Assembly (NCBI GenBank): GCA_024689465.1
Contig: JAILDL010000141.1
Location: 1-36,083 of the forward strand
Length of the DNA: 36,083 bases
DNA from: Lachnospiraceae bacterium
Lineage (GTDB): Bacteria; Bacillota; Clostridia; Lachnospirales; Lachnospiraceae
Direction: 5' to 3'
Translations under genes and position numbers: made by a program
Part shown: piece by piece, positions 1-9,100 of the stretch
Position numbering within the stretch: the stretch's first letter is position 1
Layout of the letters: every line of letters starts with the position of its first letter
The notes under the pieces: generated by a model
The model's input: the letters and a program-made list of their open reading frames with translations, nothing else
What the model was told of the DNA's origin: nothing
Database searches by the model: none

Positions 1-798
1 AACATCAGGCTTTCCGAATTTGATCCAGGTAAAGATCATACATACAACGGTTGCAATAGCGGGCGCGATGGTAGTGGTTACAAAGATGGCACCCAGCTGC
101 TCTACGGTTGTTGCGGCAGCGCCGTTAAATCCGTACCAGCCCAGCCACAAGATGAACACGCCAAGGGCTGCCAGAGGCAGGTTATGTCCGGGGAAGGCAT
201 TTACCTTTACGATCTTACCTTCGCCGTCTTTTTCAAACTTACCGATGCGGGCGCCTAACATAGCGGCACCGACGAGGGCACAGATACCACCAACCATATG
301 GATGCCGTTGTAACCTGCAAAATCATGGAAGCCCATGCGTGCAAGGAAGCCGCCGCCCCAGGTCCAGTGTGCTTCAATGGGATAGATCACTGCAGAAATC
401 ACTGCAGAGTATACACAATAGGAAATGAAACGGGTCCGCTCTGCCATAGAACCGGATACGATAGTTGCCGTGGTGGCACAAAATACCAGGTTAAATACAA
501 AATTGGACCAGTCAAAAGAAGCATAGTTAGTAAAGATATCAAAGTTTGGAAGTCCTAAAAAGCCGCCCAGGGCATCTTCTCCCAGAAACAAACCAAAACC
601 AAGTACCAGGAAGGTCACGGTACCGATACAAAAATCCATCAGGTTCTTCATCAGGATATTTCCTGCGTTTTTGGCTCTGGTAAAGCCCGCTTCGCACATG
701 GCAAAGCCTGCCTGCATCCAGAACACCAGGGCTGCGCCGATCAAAAACCAGACGCCGAATACTTGACTGCCTACAAAATCCATTACTTCTGTCGTCAT
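1..798 (-). CDS. amt: Ammonium channel/transporter (Amt family), 3' part cut by window edge
   Basis: The reverse strand reads an open frame of 266 codons from ATG at 798 to the window edge, so the C-terminal part is missing. Amt proteins are inner-membrane trimeric channels that take up ammonium/ammonia. The N-terminus is a run of hydrophobic helices. Family motifs are visible: MCEAGFTRAKN in the second helix, EAHWTWGGGFLARMGFHDFAG-like sequence, then GIHMVGGICALVGAAMLG, which holds the first pore histidine of the twin-His pair. The start is supported by GAGGAG a few bases upstream. A GCGAAG/CTTCGC hairpin (814-830) lies just before it. The gene is divergent from purF and close to glnA/gltBD, which fits nitrogen assimilation. 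No glnK is visible here; it could lie beyond the edge. Confidence 0.95.
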   Translation of the reverse strand, partial: MTTEVMDFVGSQVFGVWFLIGAALVFWMQAGFAMCEAGFTRAKNAGNILMKNLMDFCIGTVTFLVLGFGLFLGEDALGGFLGLPNFDIFTNYASFDWSNFVFNLVFCATTATIVSGSMAERTRFISYCVYSAVISAVIYPIEAHWTWGGGFLARMGFHDFAGYNGIHMVGGICALVGAAMLGARIGKFEKDGEGKIVKVNAFPGHNLPLAALGVFILWLGWYGFNGAAATTVEQLGAIFVTTTIAPAIATVVCMIFTWIKFGKPDV

Positions 799-813
799 AA
801 TCTCCTCTTTTCC

Positions 814-830
814 GCGAAGTTCGTCTTCGC
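814..830 (-). promoter_or_regulatory. Small hairpin in the amt 5' leader
   Basis: A perfect 6-bp stem GCGAAG/CTTCGC with a 5-base loop lies directly upstream of the amt ribosome binding site. There is no U-tract, so it is not a terminator. It may affect translation initiation or mRNA stability; this is inference. Confidence 0.35.
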
Positions 831-841
831 TTTTGTTTTTC

Positions 842-870
842 TTGCAACTCCTCCGATGATCCGATATACT
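842..870 (+). promoter_or_regulatory. Candidate sigma-A promoter of purF
   Basis: TTGCAA (842-847) and TATACT (865-870) are separated by 17 bases, about 70 bases before the purF start. The -10 matches consensus in 5 of 6 positions and the -35 in 4 of 6. No long purine-riboswitch-like structure fits in the short leader. Confidence 0.5.
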
Positions 871-939
871 CTTTTTGTCAACAAAGGTGTTGAAGCTGCG
901 TGCTTTGGCACCCTTTTTTATTGTCAAAAAGGAGCATTT

Positions 940-2346
940 ATGGACCAATTACATGAAGAGTGCGGGGTGTTTGGTATCTATTCCCCCCAAAAAGAAAGCC
1001 TGGCATCCTATGGATATGCAGGCCTTTCTGCTTTGCAACACCGTGGCCAGGAGGCCGCGGGAATCGCCGTTAATGAAGATCGAGTGATCCGCTATCACAA
1101 GGATATCGGATTGGTAAATGAAGTGTTTACGCCGCCCGTACTGGACGCCCTGGGAGAAGGGACCATCTGTGTGGGACATGTCCGTTATTCCACCAGCGGT
1201 TCCAATACGGCTTTAAATGCCCAACCCATGGTCGTAAAGCACGTAAAGGGGCAGCTTGCTCTGTGTCACAACGGAAATCTCACCAACTCCTATGCCCTTC
1301 GCAACAAACTGGAGCTGCAGGGCTGTATCTTCCAGACTACTTCGGATACGGAGGTGATCTCCTATATCATCACCCGGAACCGTTTAAAGACTTCTTCCAT
1401 CGAAGAAGCAGTGGAGCAGTCCATGTACGAACTGGAGGGAAGCTATTCTCTGGTGCTCATGTCCCCTACCAAGCTCATCGCCTGCAGGGATCCCCTGGGG
1501 CTCAGACCTCTTTGCTACGGGGAAACACCGGACCATAAGCTGGTCTTTGCTTCCGAAACCTGCGCCCTGGATGCCATTGGGGCATCCCTCATCCGGGATG
1601 TAAAACCCGGTGAGATCCTGGTGGTGGACGAAGGCGGGGTTCGCTCCATCTTAACCCACACAGGTTTAAAAACTCCCAAGCTCTGCGTCTTTGAATACAT
1701 TTACTTTGCCCGTTCCGATTCGGTGATCGAAGGGGTTCAGGTCCATGAAGCAAGACGTCTGGCAGGAAAATTCCTGGCCCAGGATTCTCCGGTGGATGCC
1801 GATGTGGTCATCGGCGTTCCGGATTCCGGTCTGGATGCTGCCTTAGGGTATGGAGAAGCTTCCGGTATTCCCTATGACCTTGGCCTTATCAAGAACAAGT
1901 ACATCGGCCGGACCTTCATCGCTCCCATGCAGTCCCAGCGGGAAGCTCTGGTGCATCTGAAGTTAAATCCCGTTCCCTCTGTTTTAAAGGATAAGAAGGT
2001 GGTGGTCATTGATGATTCCATCGTTCGGGGAACCACCAGTGAACGGATCATCCGTCTCATCCGGGAAGCCGGCGCAAAGGAGGTGCACATGCGCATTTCC
2101 TCTCCCAAGTTCCTGCATCCCTGCTACTACGGAACCGATGTGGATTCCGAAGAAAACCTGATCGCTACCCACCATTCGGAGGAAGAGATCGCTTCCATCA
2201 TCGGTGCGGACTCTCTGGCATTCCTCTCTGTAGAGCGGGCGAAAAACCTGTGTCCCGGCAGAGATCCGGAAAGCTTTTGCTGTGCCTGCTTTGATGGCAA
2301 CTATCCTACCGCCCTTCCGGAAATGACCGGAAAGATGGCGCTCTAA
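940..2346 (+). CDS. purF: Amidophosphoribosyltransferase
   Basis: PurF catalyses the first committed step of purine synthesis: PRPP plus glutamine gives 5-phosphoribosylamine. The 468-residue product starts MDQLHEECGVFGIY; Cys8 would be the Ntn nucleophile after removal of a short propeptide, as in the Bacillus-type enzymes. The glutaminase half shows LQHRGQEAAGIA and CHNGNLTN. The PRPP loop VVVIDDSIVRGTTS lies in the C-terminal half. Cysteines in LCVFEYIYF and in CPGRDPESFCCACFDGNYP fit the 4Fe-4S ligands of this subtype. I chose ATG 940 because AAAGGAG sits just upstream and homologues begin here; the frame stays open upstream to 763 without support. It stands alone, without other pur genes, among nitrogen genes of opposite strand. 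Confidence 0.97.
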   Translation: MDQLHEECGVFGIYSPQKESLASYGYAGLSALQHRGQEAAGIAVNEDRVIRYHKDIGLVNEVFTPPVLDALGEGTICVGHVRYSTSGSNTALNAQPMVVKHVKGQLALCHNGNLTNSYALRNKLELQGCIFQTTSDTEVISYIITRNRLKTSSIEEAVEQSMYELEGSYSLVLMSPTKLIACRDPLGLRPLCYGETPDHKLVFASETCALDAIGASLIRDVKPGEILVVDEGGVRSILTHTGLKTPKLCVFEYIYFARSDSVIEGVQVHEARRLAGKFLAQDSPVDADVVIGVPDSGLDAALGYGEASGIPYDLGLIKNKYIGRTFIAPMQSQREALVHLKLNPVPSVLKDKKVVVIDDSIVRGTTSERIIRLIREAGAKEVHMRISSPKFLHPCYYGTDVDSEENLIATHHSEEEIASIIGADSLAFLSVERAKNLCPGRDPESFCCACFDGNYPTALPEMTGKMAL

Positions 2347-2370
2347 AAACCTTCATTTACTATAGAAAAT

Positions 2371-2396
2371 GGCCGGTGCAACTGCACCGGCCACTT
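2371..2396. terminator. Bidirectional terminator between convergent purF and glnA
   Basis: The inverted repeat GGCCGGTG/CACCGGCC (10 bp if pairs at the loop are counted) lies between the two stop codons, flanked by AAAAT on one side and a T-rich run on the other. Convergent gene ends support a shared terminator. The U-tract is weak on the plus strand. Confidence 0.65.
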
Positions 2397-2455
2397 CTTT
2401 GTGGATACTCTTTATTTCTCTGTTTCTCTGTCTTTCTGTTTCGGATCCAACCGGC

Positions 2456-4543
2456 TTACTCGGAAAACAGCAGATCTGCATATACCGGGAACGGCCAGTA
2501 TTTCTGATCGATGACTGCTTCCAGGGCATCTGCTGCCTCTCTTGCCACGGTCATATCCTTGATCACGGTGTTTCTCAGATACTTCATTGCCTTGTCGGGA
2601 TCTGCGGGAACCTTTGCAAAATCCTTTTCCAGTGCTGCGCAGGCATCTGCCAGGGCATCGGTTAACAGGGCGGTATTCTTTGCCGTGTTCTTCTCGTATT
2701 CCACAACCACACCGGCTGCCTTAAGAGCTGCGGCTCTGGTGCAAAGCTCAGCCGTATAAGCGCTGGCTGCAGGAAGGATCTGACGATGGATCATGTCGAT
2801 CATGGTCCGTGCCTCGATCTCGATGGTGGCATTGTAGGTCTCTACATGGATGGCACCACGTGCTCTTACTTCCTCTTCAGTGTAAACACCGTTTTCGGTA
2901 TAGAGCTTGATGGCCTTATCGGATACATATTCCGGCATTGCTTCTGCGGTAGAAGTTAAGTTGGATAAGCCTCTCTTCTTTGCTTCCTTTACCCAGGATG
3001 CATCATAGCCGTTGCCGTTGAAGATGATCCGCTGATGATCTGTCAGGGTCTTCTTAAGAAGCTTCTGCAGATCATCCTGGAAGTGCTTGCTCTTTTCCAG
3101 AATATCAGCAAACTCCTTTAATTCCTGTGCCATGATGGTATTTAAGGCAATATTGGGTCCGGAAATGGACTGGGAGCTTCCCAGCATACGGAACTCAAAC
3201 TTGTTACCGGTAAATGCCATAGGGGAGGTACGGTTACGATCCGTATTATCCTGAGGGATGGTGGGCATTACATCGATACCGATGTTTAACTTGCGCTTGC
3301 CGCTTCCCTTATATGCAGTTCCCTTGATGATGGCCTGTACAACGCCGTCCAGCTCGTCTCCGAGGAAGATGGAAATGATGGCCGGCGGTGCTTCCTGTGC
3401 ACCCAGACGGTGATCGTTTCCTGCGGATGCAACAGTGGTACGAAGAACATCCTGATACTCATCCACACCTTTGATGAAGGCTGCCAGGAATACAAGGAAC
3501 TGTGCATTCTCAGCGGGAGTGGAACCGGGCTTGAATAAGTTAACACCTGTGTCAGTAGACAGTGACCAGTTGTCATGCTTACCGGATCCGTTTACACCTG
3601 CATAGGGCTTCTCATGGAGCAGGCATACAAAACCGTGACGGTCTGCCACCTTTTTCATGATCTCCATAACCAGCTGGTTCTGATCGCAGGCTGCGTTTGC
3701 ACCGGAATATACCGGAGCCATCTCATGCTGGGAAGGAGCTACCTCGTTGTGCTTGGTCTTGGAAAGTACACCAACCTTCCACAGCTCTTCGTCCAGATCA
3801 TGCATGTATGCGGATACTCTGGGCTTGATCTGTCCAAAGTAGTGATCCTCTAATTCCTGTCCTCTGGGAGGCTTGTTACCGAACAGGGTGCGTCCGGTCA
3901 TCTTAAGGTCTTCTCTCTGCTCGTAGAGTTTCTTATCTACCAGGAAATATTCCTGCTCGGGTCCAACCTGTGCAACCACACGCTTACTTTCGGTATCTCC
4001 GAAGAGACGAAGGATACGCAGTGCCTGACGGGATACTGCATCCATGGACTTAAGCAGGGGCATCTTCTTATCCAGAGCCTGTCCGCCGTAGGAGCAGAAG
4101 ATGGTGGGAATACATAAGGACTTATCCTTGATGAATGCAAAGCTGGTAGGATCCCATGCCGTGTATCCTCTTGCTTCGAAGGTTGCACGGATACCGCCGG
4201 AGGGGAAGGAGGAAGCATCAGGCTCTCCTCTGACCAGTTCCTTGCCGGAGAAGTCCATAACGATCTTGCCGCCTTCTGCAGGCTCGATGAAGCTGTCATG
4301 CTTTTCTGCGGTTACGCCGGTCATAGGCTGGAACCAGTGTGTATAATGGGTAGCGCCTTTTTCGACTGCCCACTGCTTCATAGCCTCTGCGATCTCATTT
4401 GCAGTATTTAACTCCAGGGGAATCCCTTCTGTTACACATTTCTTCCAGGCCTTAAACGAAACGGAAGAAAGTCTTTCTTTCATGGTTTCTTCATTGAAAA
4501 CCATGCTGCCGAATAATTCCGGTAATTGCGTTGCTTCTTTCAT
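2456..4543 (-). CDS. glnA (GSIII/glnN type): Type III glutamine synthetase
   Basis: This enzyme makes glutamine from glutamate, ammonia and ATP. The 695-residue length and N-terminal sequence (PELFGSMVFNEETMKERL) are those of the large GSIII family, not the ~450-residue GSI. Visible conserved blocks include EARGYTAWDPTSFAFI, EKPYAGVNGSGKHDNWSL, NDHRLGAQEAPPAI and NRTSPMAFTGNKFEFRMLGSSQSI, which carry substrate- and metal-binding residues in the family. ATG 4543 has GAGGAGG eight bases upstream. It is the last gene of a minus-strand run after gltB and gltD (75-base gap, A-rich, no terminator visible), so it is probably co-transcribed with glutamate synthase and complete as a GS/GOGAT unit. Confidence 0.96.
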   Translation of the reverse strand: MKEATQLPELFGSMVFNEETMKERLSSVSFKAWKKCVTEGIPLELNTANEIAEAMKQWAVEKGATHYTHWFQPMTGVTAEKHDSFIEPAEGGKIVMDFSGKELVRGEPDASSFPSGGIRATFEARGYTAWDPTSFAFIKDKSLCIPTIFCSYGGQALDKKMPLLKSMDAVSRQALRILRLFGDTESKRVVAQVGPEQEYFLVDKKLYEQREDLKMTGRTLFGNKPPRGQELEDHYFGQIKPRVSAYMHDLDEELWKVGVLSKTKHNEVAPSQHEMAPVYSGANAACDQNQLVMEIMKKVADRHGFVCLLHEKPYAGVNGSGKHDNWSLSTDTGVNLFKPGSTPAENAQFLVFLAAFIKGVDEYQDVLRTTVASAGNDHRLGAQEAPPAIISIFLGDELDGVVQAIIKGTAYKGSGKRKLNIGIDVMPTIPQDNTDRNRTSPMAFTGNKFEFRMLGSSQSISGPNIALNTIMAQELKEFADILEKSKHFQDDLQKLLKKTLTDHQRIIFNGNGYDASWVKEAKKRGLSNLTSTAEAMPEYVSDKAIKLYTENGVYTEEEVRARGAIHVETYNATIEIEARTMIDMIHRQILPAASAYTAELCTRAAALKAAGVVVEYEKNTAKNTALLTDALADACAALEKDFAKVPADPDKAMKYLRNTVIKDMTVAREAADALEAVIDQKYWPFPVYADLLFSE

Positions 4544-4618
4544 AGCATCCTCCTCTATTTTTTATTTTTTGTTTTTCTTATTATTTGTTATGCGCTTTTC
4601 CTGAACCTCTGGTATCGG

Positions 4619-6082
4619 TCAGGTTAATGCGGTATAGCCCATGAGATATTCGTCTACCTCAGCGGCACAGTGCCTGCCTTCGGTAATGGCCCAGACCACC
4701 AGTGACTGCCCCCGATGCATATCGCCTGCTGTAAATACTTTGCTGACCTGGGTTTTGTAATGGCCCGGCTTGGTTTCCACAACGCCTCTTTGTGTAAGAG
4801 GGGTTCCGAAAGCTTCCGGTGTATATTCTTCGCAGCCTGTAAAGCCTGCTGCCACCAGGAGAAGATCACAGGGAAGATTTGCTTCCGATCCCGCCACTTC
4901 CTTCATCTTCCGATCTTCGAAGGTAACCTTCACGGTCTGGATCCCCGTGAGGACTCCTTTTTTGGTTTTCAGCTTCTTAACGGTGGTTTCGTAGATCCGG
5001 GGATCTGCTCCGAATACGCCGATGGCTTCCAGCTGACCGTAATCGGTCTTTAACACCTTGGGCCATTCCGGCCAGGGATTATTTTCTGCCCGCTCTACAG
5101 GAGGCATGGGCATCATCTCCAACTGAGTGATACTCTTACAGCCCTGACGAATGCAGGTTCCCACACAATCGTTACCGGTATCGCCACCGCCGATCACCAC
5201 TACATGTTTTCCCTTAGCAGAGATCTTAAAGTCCTTTTTTCCTTCCAGGACATCTTTGGTTGCCGACTTAAGGAAGTCTACGGCATAGTAGATACCCTTC
5301 GTTTCTGCCACATCCTCTACAGCAAGGCTTCTTGCTTTTTTTGCTCCGCAGCAAAGAACCACGGCATCGTATTCTTCCTGCAGCTGCTTCGCGGAAACAT
5401 TTTTCCCCACATCACATCCGGTCTTAAACACAACCCCTTCGGCTTCCATCAATTCCTGCCGGCGTGTGATGACTTCCTTTTGCAGCTTCATATTGGGGAT
5501 ACCGTACATAAGTAATCCCCCGATCCGATCCTCCCGTTCAAAGACCGTTACCTGATGGCCTCTGTGATTGAGCTGATCGGCTACTGCAAGTCCTGCAGGA
5601 CCTGCTCCTATGACCGCCACCTTCTTCCCGCTTCGTATCTCCGGGATCCTCGGCTTCATCCAGCCTTCTGCGAAGGCCTTTTCGATGAGGAACAGCTCAT
5701 TGTCGTGGACGGTTACTGGCTGATCGTTCATACCGCAGATACAGGCTTTTTCGCAAAGCGCCGGACAAACCCTTCCGGTAAATTCCGGGAAGTTACTGGT
5801 CTTAAGCAGTCTGGAAAGAGCATGTTCATAATGTCCGTGATAGATCTCATCGTTCCATTCCGGGATCATATTGTGCAGCGGACATCCGGTGACCATCCCT
5901 TTAAGCTGCATCGCCGACTGGCAAAAGGGAACGCCGCAGTTCATACAGCGTGCACCCTGTAGCTGACGGTCCTTTTCATTTAGATGTTTATGAAATTCCT
6001 GAAAATCACAGATCCGCTCTTCTACGGGGATCCAGGCTTCTTCCTGCCTTTGATATTCCAGGAATCCGGTGGGTTTTCCCAT
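4619..6082 (-). CDS. gltD: Glutamate synthase (NADPH) small subunit
   Basis: GltD oxidises NADPH and passes electrons through FAD and iron-sulphur clusters to GltB. The 487-residue protein has an N-terminal ferredoxin-like cysteine region (CMNCGVPFC, GCPLHNMIPEWN, CPALCEKACICGM), an FAD-binding Rossmann motif AVIGAGPAGLAVADQL near residue 155, and a second dinucleotide site VVVIGGGDTGNDCVGT near residue 295. All family parts are present and the length is normal. GGAG lies about 11 bases before the ATG. The gene begins 51 bases after the gltB stop, with no terminator between, consistent with one transcript gltB-gltD-glnA. Confidence 0.97.
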   Translation of the reverse strand: MGKPTGFLEYQRQEEAWIPVEERICDFQEFHKHLNEKDRQLQGARCMNCGVPFCQSAMQLKGMVTGCPLHNMIPEWNDEIYHGHYEHALSRLLKTSNFPEFTGRVCPALCEKACICGMNDQPVTVHDNELFLIEKAFAEGWMKPRIPEIRSGKKVAVIGAGPAGLAVADQLNHRGHQVTVFEREDRIGGLLMYGIPNMKLQKEVITRRQELMEAEGVVFKTGCDVGKNVSAKQLQEEYDAVVLCCGAKKARSLAVEDVAETKGIYYAVDFLKSATKDVLEGKKDFKISAKGKHVVVIGGGDTGNDCVGTCIRQGCKSITQLEMMPMPPVERAENNPWPEWPKVLKTDYGQLEAIGVFGADPRIYETTVKKLKTKKGVLTGIQTVKVTFEDRKMKEVAGSEANLPCDLLLVAAGFTGCEEYTPEAFGTPLTQRGVVETKPGHYKTQVSKVFTAGDMHRGQSLVVWAITEGRHCAAEVDEYLMGYTALT

Positions 6083-6133
6083 GATTATCCGGTCTCCTTT
6101 TTTGTTCCAGAGTTCTTAGTATCCTTGCTTTCC

Positions 6134-9100
6134 CTAGCCTTCCGTCATTTCCCGGAAAGCTTCCAGAACGGCTGCATCGTAGGGGATTCCCTGTTCCTCA
6201 TATTTACCGATCAGCGCTCTGGCTCTTCGGTAGTCGTGAGAAATGATCTTCTTAAAGCTGGGAAGGTAGGTCTCAAAATTCTTTAAGATCTCTGCTGCCC
6301 GTTTGGATCTGGTTTCCTTTTCGTAATCCTCCAGGATTTCCTTAAGCTCCTGAATGTCATATTTCTCCGTGAGCTCTTCCATTTCCACCATTTCTTTATT
6401 GATCCGGCGATACAGGTCATGGCCTTCGTCTAAGACATATGCCACACCGCCGCTCATGCCGGCTGCAAAGTTTTTACCGGTAGGTCCTAAGATCACGGCT
6501 CTTCCTCCGGTCATATATTCCAGACCGTGATCGCCGCAGCCTTCTGCTACTGCAACCGCTCCGGAATTTCTTACCAGGAACCGCTCTCCTGCGACACCGC
6601 AGATATAGGCTTTTCCACTGGTGGCTCCGTAAAGAGCGACGTTACCAACGATGATATTTTCCGATGCCTTAAATCCCGCTTTTTCGGGAGGCGTTACCAC
6701 CAGCTTGCCGCCGGATAAGCCCTTGCCGAATCCGTCATTGGCATCTCCTGTTAAGTACATGCTCATGCCCTTAGGAACAAAAGCTCCGAAGGACTGTCCG
6801 CCTCCGCCTTCTAAGTGGATCACGAAGGTATCTTCGGGAAGGGTATCTCCAAAACGTCTTGTGATCTCGGAACCTAAGATGGTTCCCACTGCACGGTTGG
6901 TGCTGGAGATCTTCACCTTTTCCTCATGAAGGGCTCCGCTCTTTAAGCTCTTTTCAAAGCGGGGCAGGAGCTGTGCCATATCTATGGTCTGTTCCAGATG
7001 GAAGTCGTATACTTCCTCCGGTTTAAAATGTCTTACCTCTGCGGTTGCATAGGAGGGATCGATGATGCCCTTAAGGTCTACCATCTCGGCCCGGCTGGTG
7101 ATCTGCTGCTTCTTCATCTGCAAGCAGTCGCTGCGTCCCACCATCTCATCCACGGTGCGAAATCCCAGGCTTGCCATGATCTCCCGAAGTTCCATGGCGA
7201 TGAACGTCATGAAGTTCATAACGTATTCGGGCTTACCCTTGAAACGCTTTCTTAAACACTCATTCTGGGTGGCGATACCCACCGGACAGGTATCCTTGTT
7301 ACATACACGCATCATCATGCATCCCATGGTTACCAGGGGAGCCGTCGCAAATCCGAATTCTTCGGCTCCAAGGAGGGCTGCAATGGCAACGTCCCGGCCG
7401 CTCATTAACTTTCCGTCGGTTTCCAGTACCACCCGTCCGCGTAATCCGTTTTCGATCAGAGCGTGATGGGTTTCCGACAATCCCAGTTCCCAGGGAAGAC
7501 CTGCGTTGTGAATACTGCTGGCAGGTGCTGCACCGGTTCCACCGTCATATCCGGAGATCAGGATTACCTGTGCACCGGCTTTTGCTACACCGGAAGCTAT
7601 GGTTCCAACCCCTGCCTCGGATACTAACTTAACGGAGATCCTTGCATCCCGGTTGGCATTCTTAAGATCGTAGATTAGCTGCGCCAGATCCTCGATGGAA
7701 TAGATATCGTGATGAGGCGGAGGAGATATTAAGGATACGCCCGGTGTGGAAAATCTGGTGGCTGCTACCCACGGATAGACTTTCTTGCCGGGAAGGTGTC
7801 CGCCTTCTCCGGGTTTTGCGCCCTGGGCCATCTTGATCTGAATTTCCACGGCGCTGTTTAAGTAAGCACTTGTTACACCGAATCGTCCGGAAGCCACCTG
7901 CTTGATGGCGCTGTTTTTCTCGGTTCCGAACCGATCCACCGCTTCGCCACCTTCACCGGTATTGGACTTGCCGCCTAACCGATTCATGGCGATGGCCATG
8001 GTTTCATGGGCTTCTCTCGAAATGGAGCCATAGCTCATGGCGCCGGTCTTAAAACGCTTAACGATCTCAGATGCAGGTTCTACTTCTTCGATGGGAATGG
8101 CTTCCCTTTGGGGAACAAATTCCAAAAGACCTCGTAAGGTATGGGGCTTTTCATTGTCCACCAGTGCGGTGTACTCTTTAAACCGGTTGTAATCCCCTGT
8201 CTGAGTGGCCTGCTGCAGTGCAACGATGGTCTGGGGATTGTACATATGGTCTTCTTTATCATCACCGCTTCTGAGCATATGGAAGCCGGTAGAATCCAGG
8301 GTGGTATCCACGCCCAGACCCATGGGATCAAAGGCGTGGTCATGACGAAACAGGATGCCTTCGGAGATCTCGTTAAGTCCGATTCCTCCGACACGGCTGA
8401 CAATTCCCGTAAAGTACTTATCGATCACTTCCTTGGATAAGCCGATGGCTTCAAAGATCCGTGCGGACTGGTAAGACTGCAAGGTGGAGATACCCATCTT
8501 GGCTGCGGTCTTAACGATGCCGTGGAGGATCGCGAAGTTATAATCCGCAATGGCGGTGTGGTAATCCTTATCCAGAATGCCCCGGTCGATCAGCTCTGCG
8601 ATGCATTCATGGGCCAGATACGGATTGATGGCTCTTGCTCCAAATCCTAACAAAATGGCCATCTGGTGCACATCTCTGGGTTCTCCGCTTTCCAGGATCA
8701 GGGAAACGGCGGTCCTTTTCTTCGTAACTACCAGATGCTGCTCTAAGGCGGATACTGCCAGCAGAGAAGGGATCGCTACATGATTTTCATCAATACCACG
8801 GTCTGACAGGATGATGATGTTGGCACCCTTGCTGCAGGCTCTGTCCAAACTGACGATCAGCTGTTCCAGCGCTTTTTCCAGGGAGGTGTTTTTATAGTAG
8901 AGGAGTGACACCATCGCACTTTCAAAGCCAGGTTGATGCAGGGATTTGATCTTCATCAGATCCACACCTGTAAGAATGGGGTTGTTTACTTCCAAAACCC
9001 TGCAGTTTTCGCTTTTTTCCGACAGCAGGTTTCCATCGGATCCAATGTAGACCGTGGTATCTGTTACAATCTCCTCTCGAATGGAATCGATGGGAGGATT

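Noticed and set aside
20-558. Two plus-strand open frames over the amt gene
   Set aside because: They lie opposite clear Amt coding sequence with conserved motifs and have no ribosome binding site.
906-925. TGGCAC resembling a sigma-54 -24 element before purF
   Set aside because: No TTGC -12 element at the needed spacing.
799-939. Purine riboswitch before purF
   Set aside because: The leader after the predicted start of transcription is only about 65 bases and shows no three-way junction.
4595-4621. Hairpin between gltD and glnA as terminator or ANTAR target
   Set aside because: The stem is interrupted, the loop has nine bases and no T-run follows in the minus direction.
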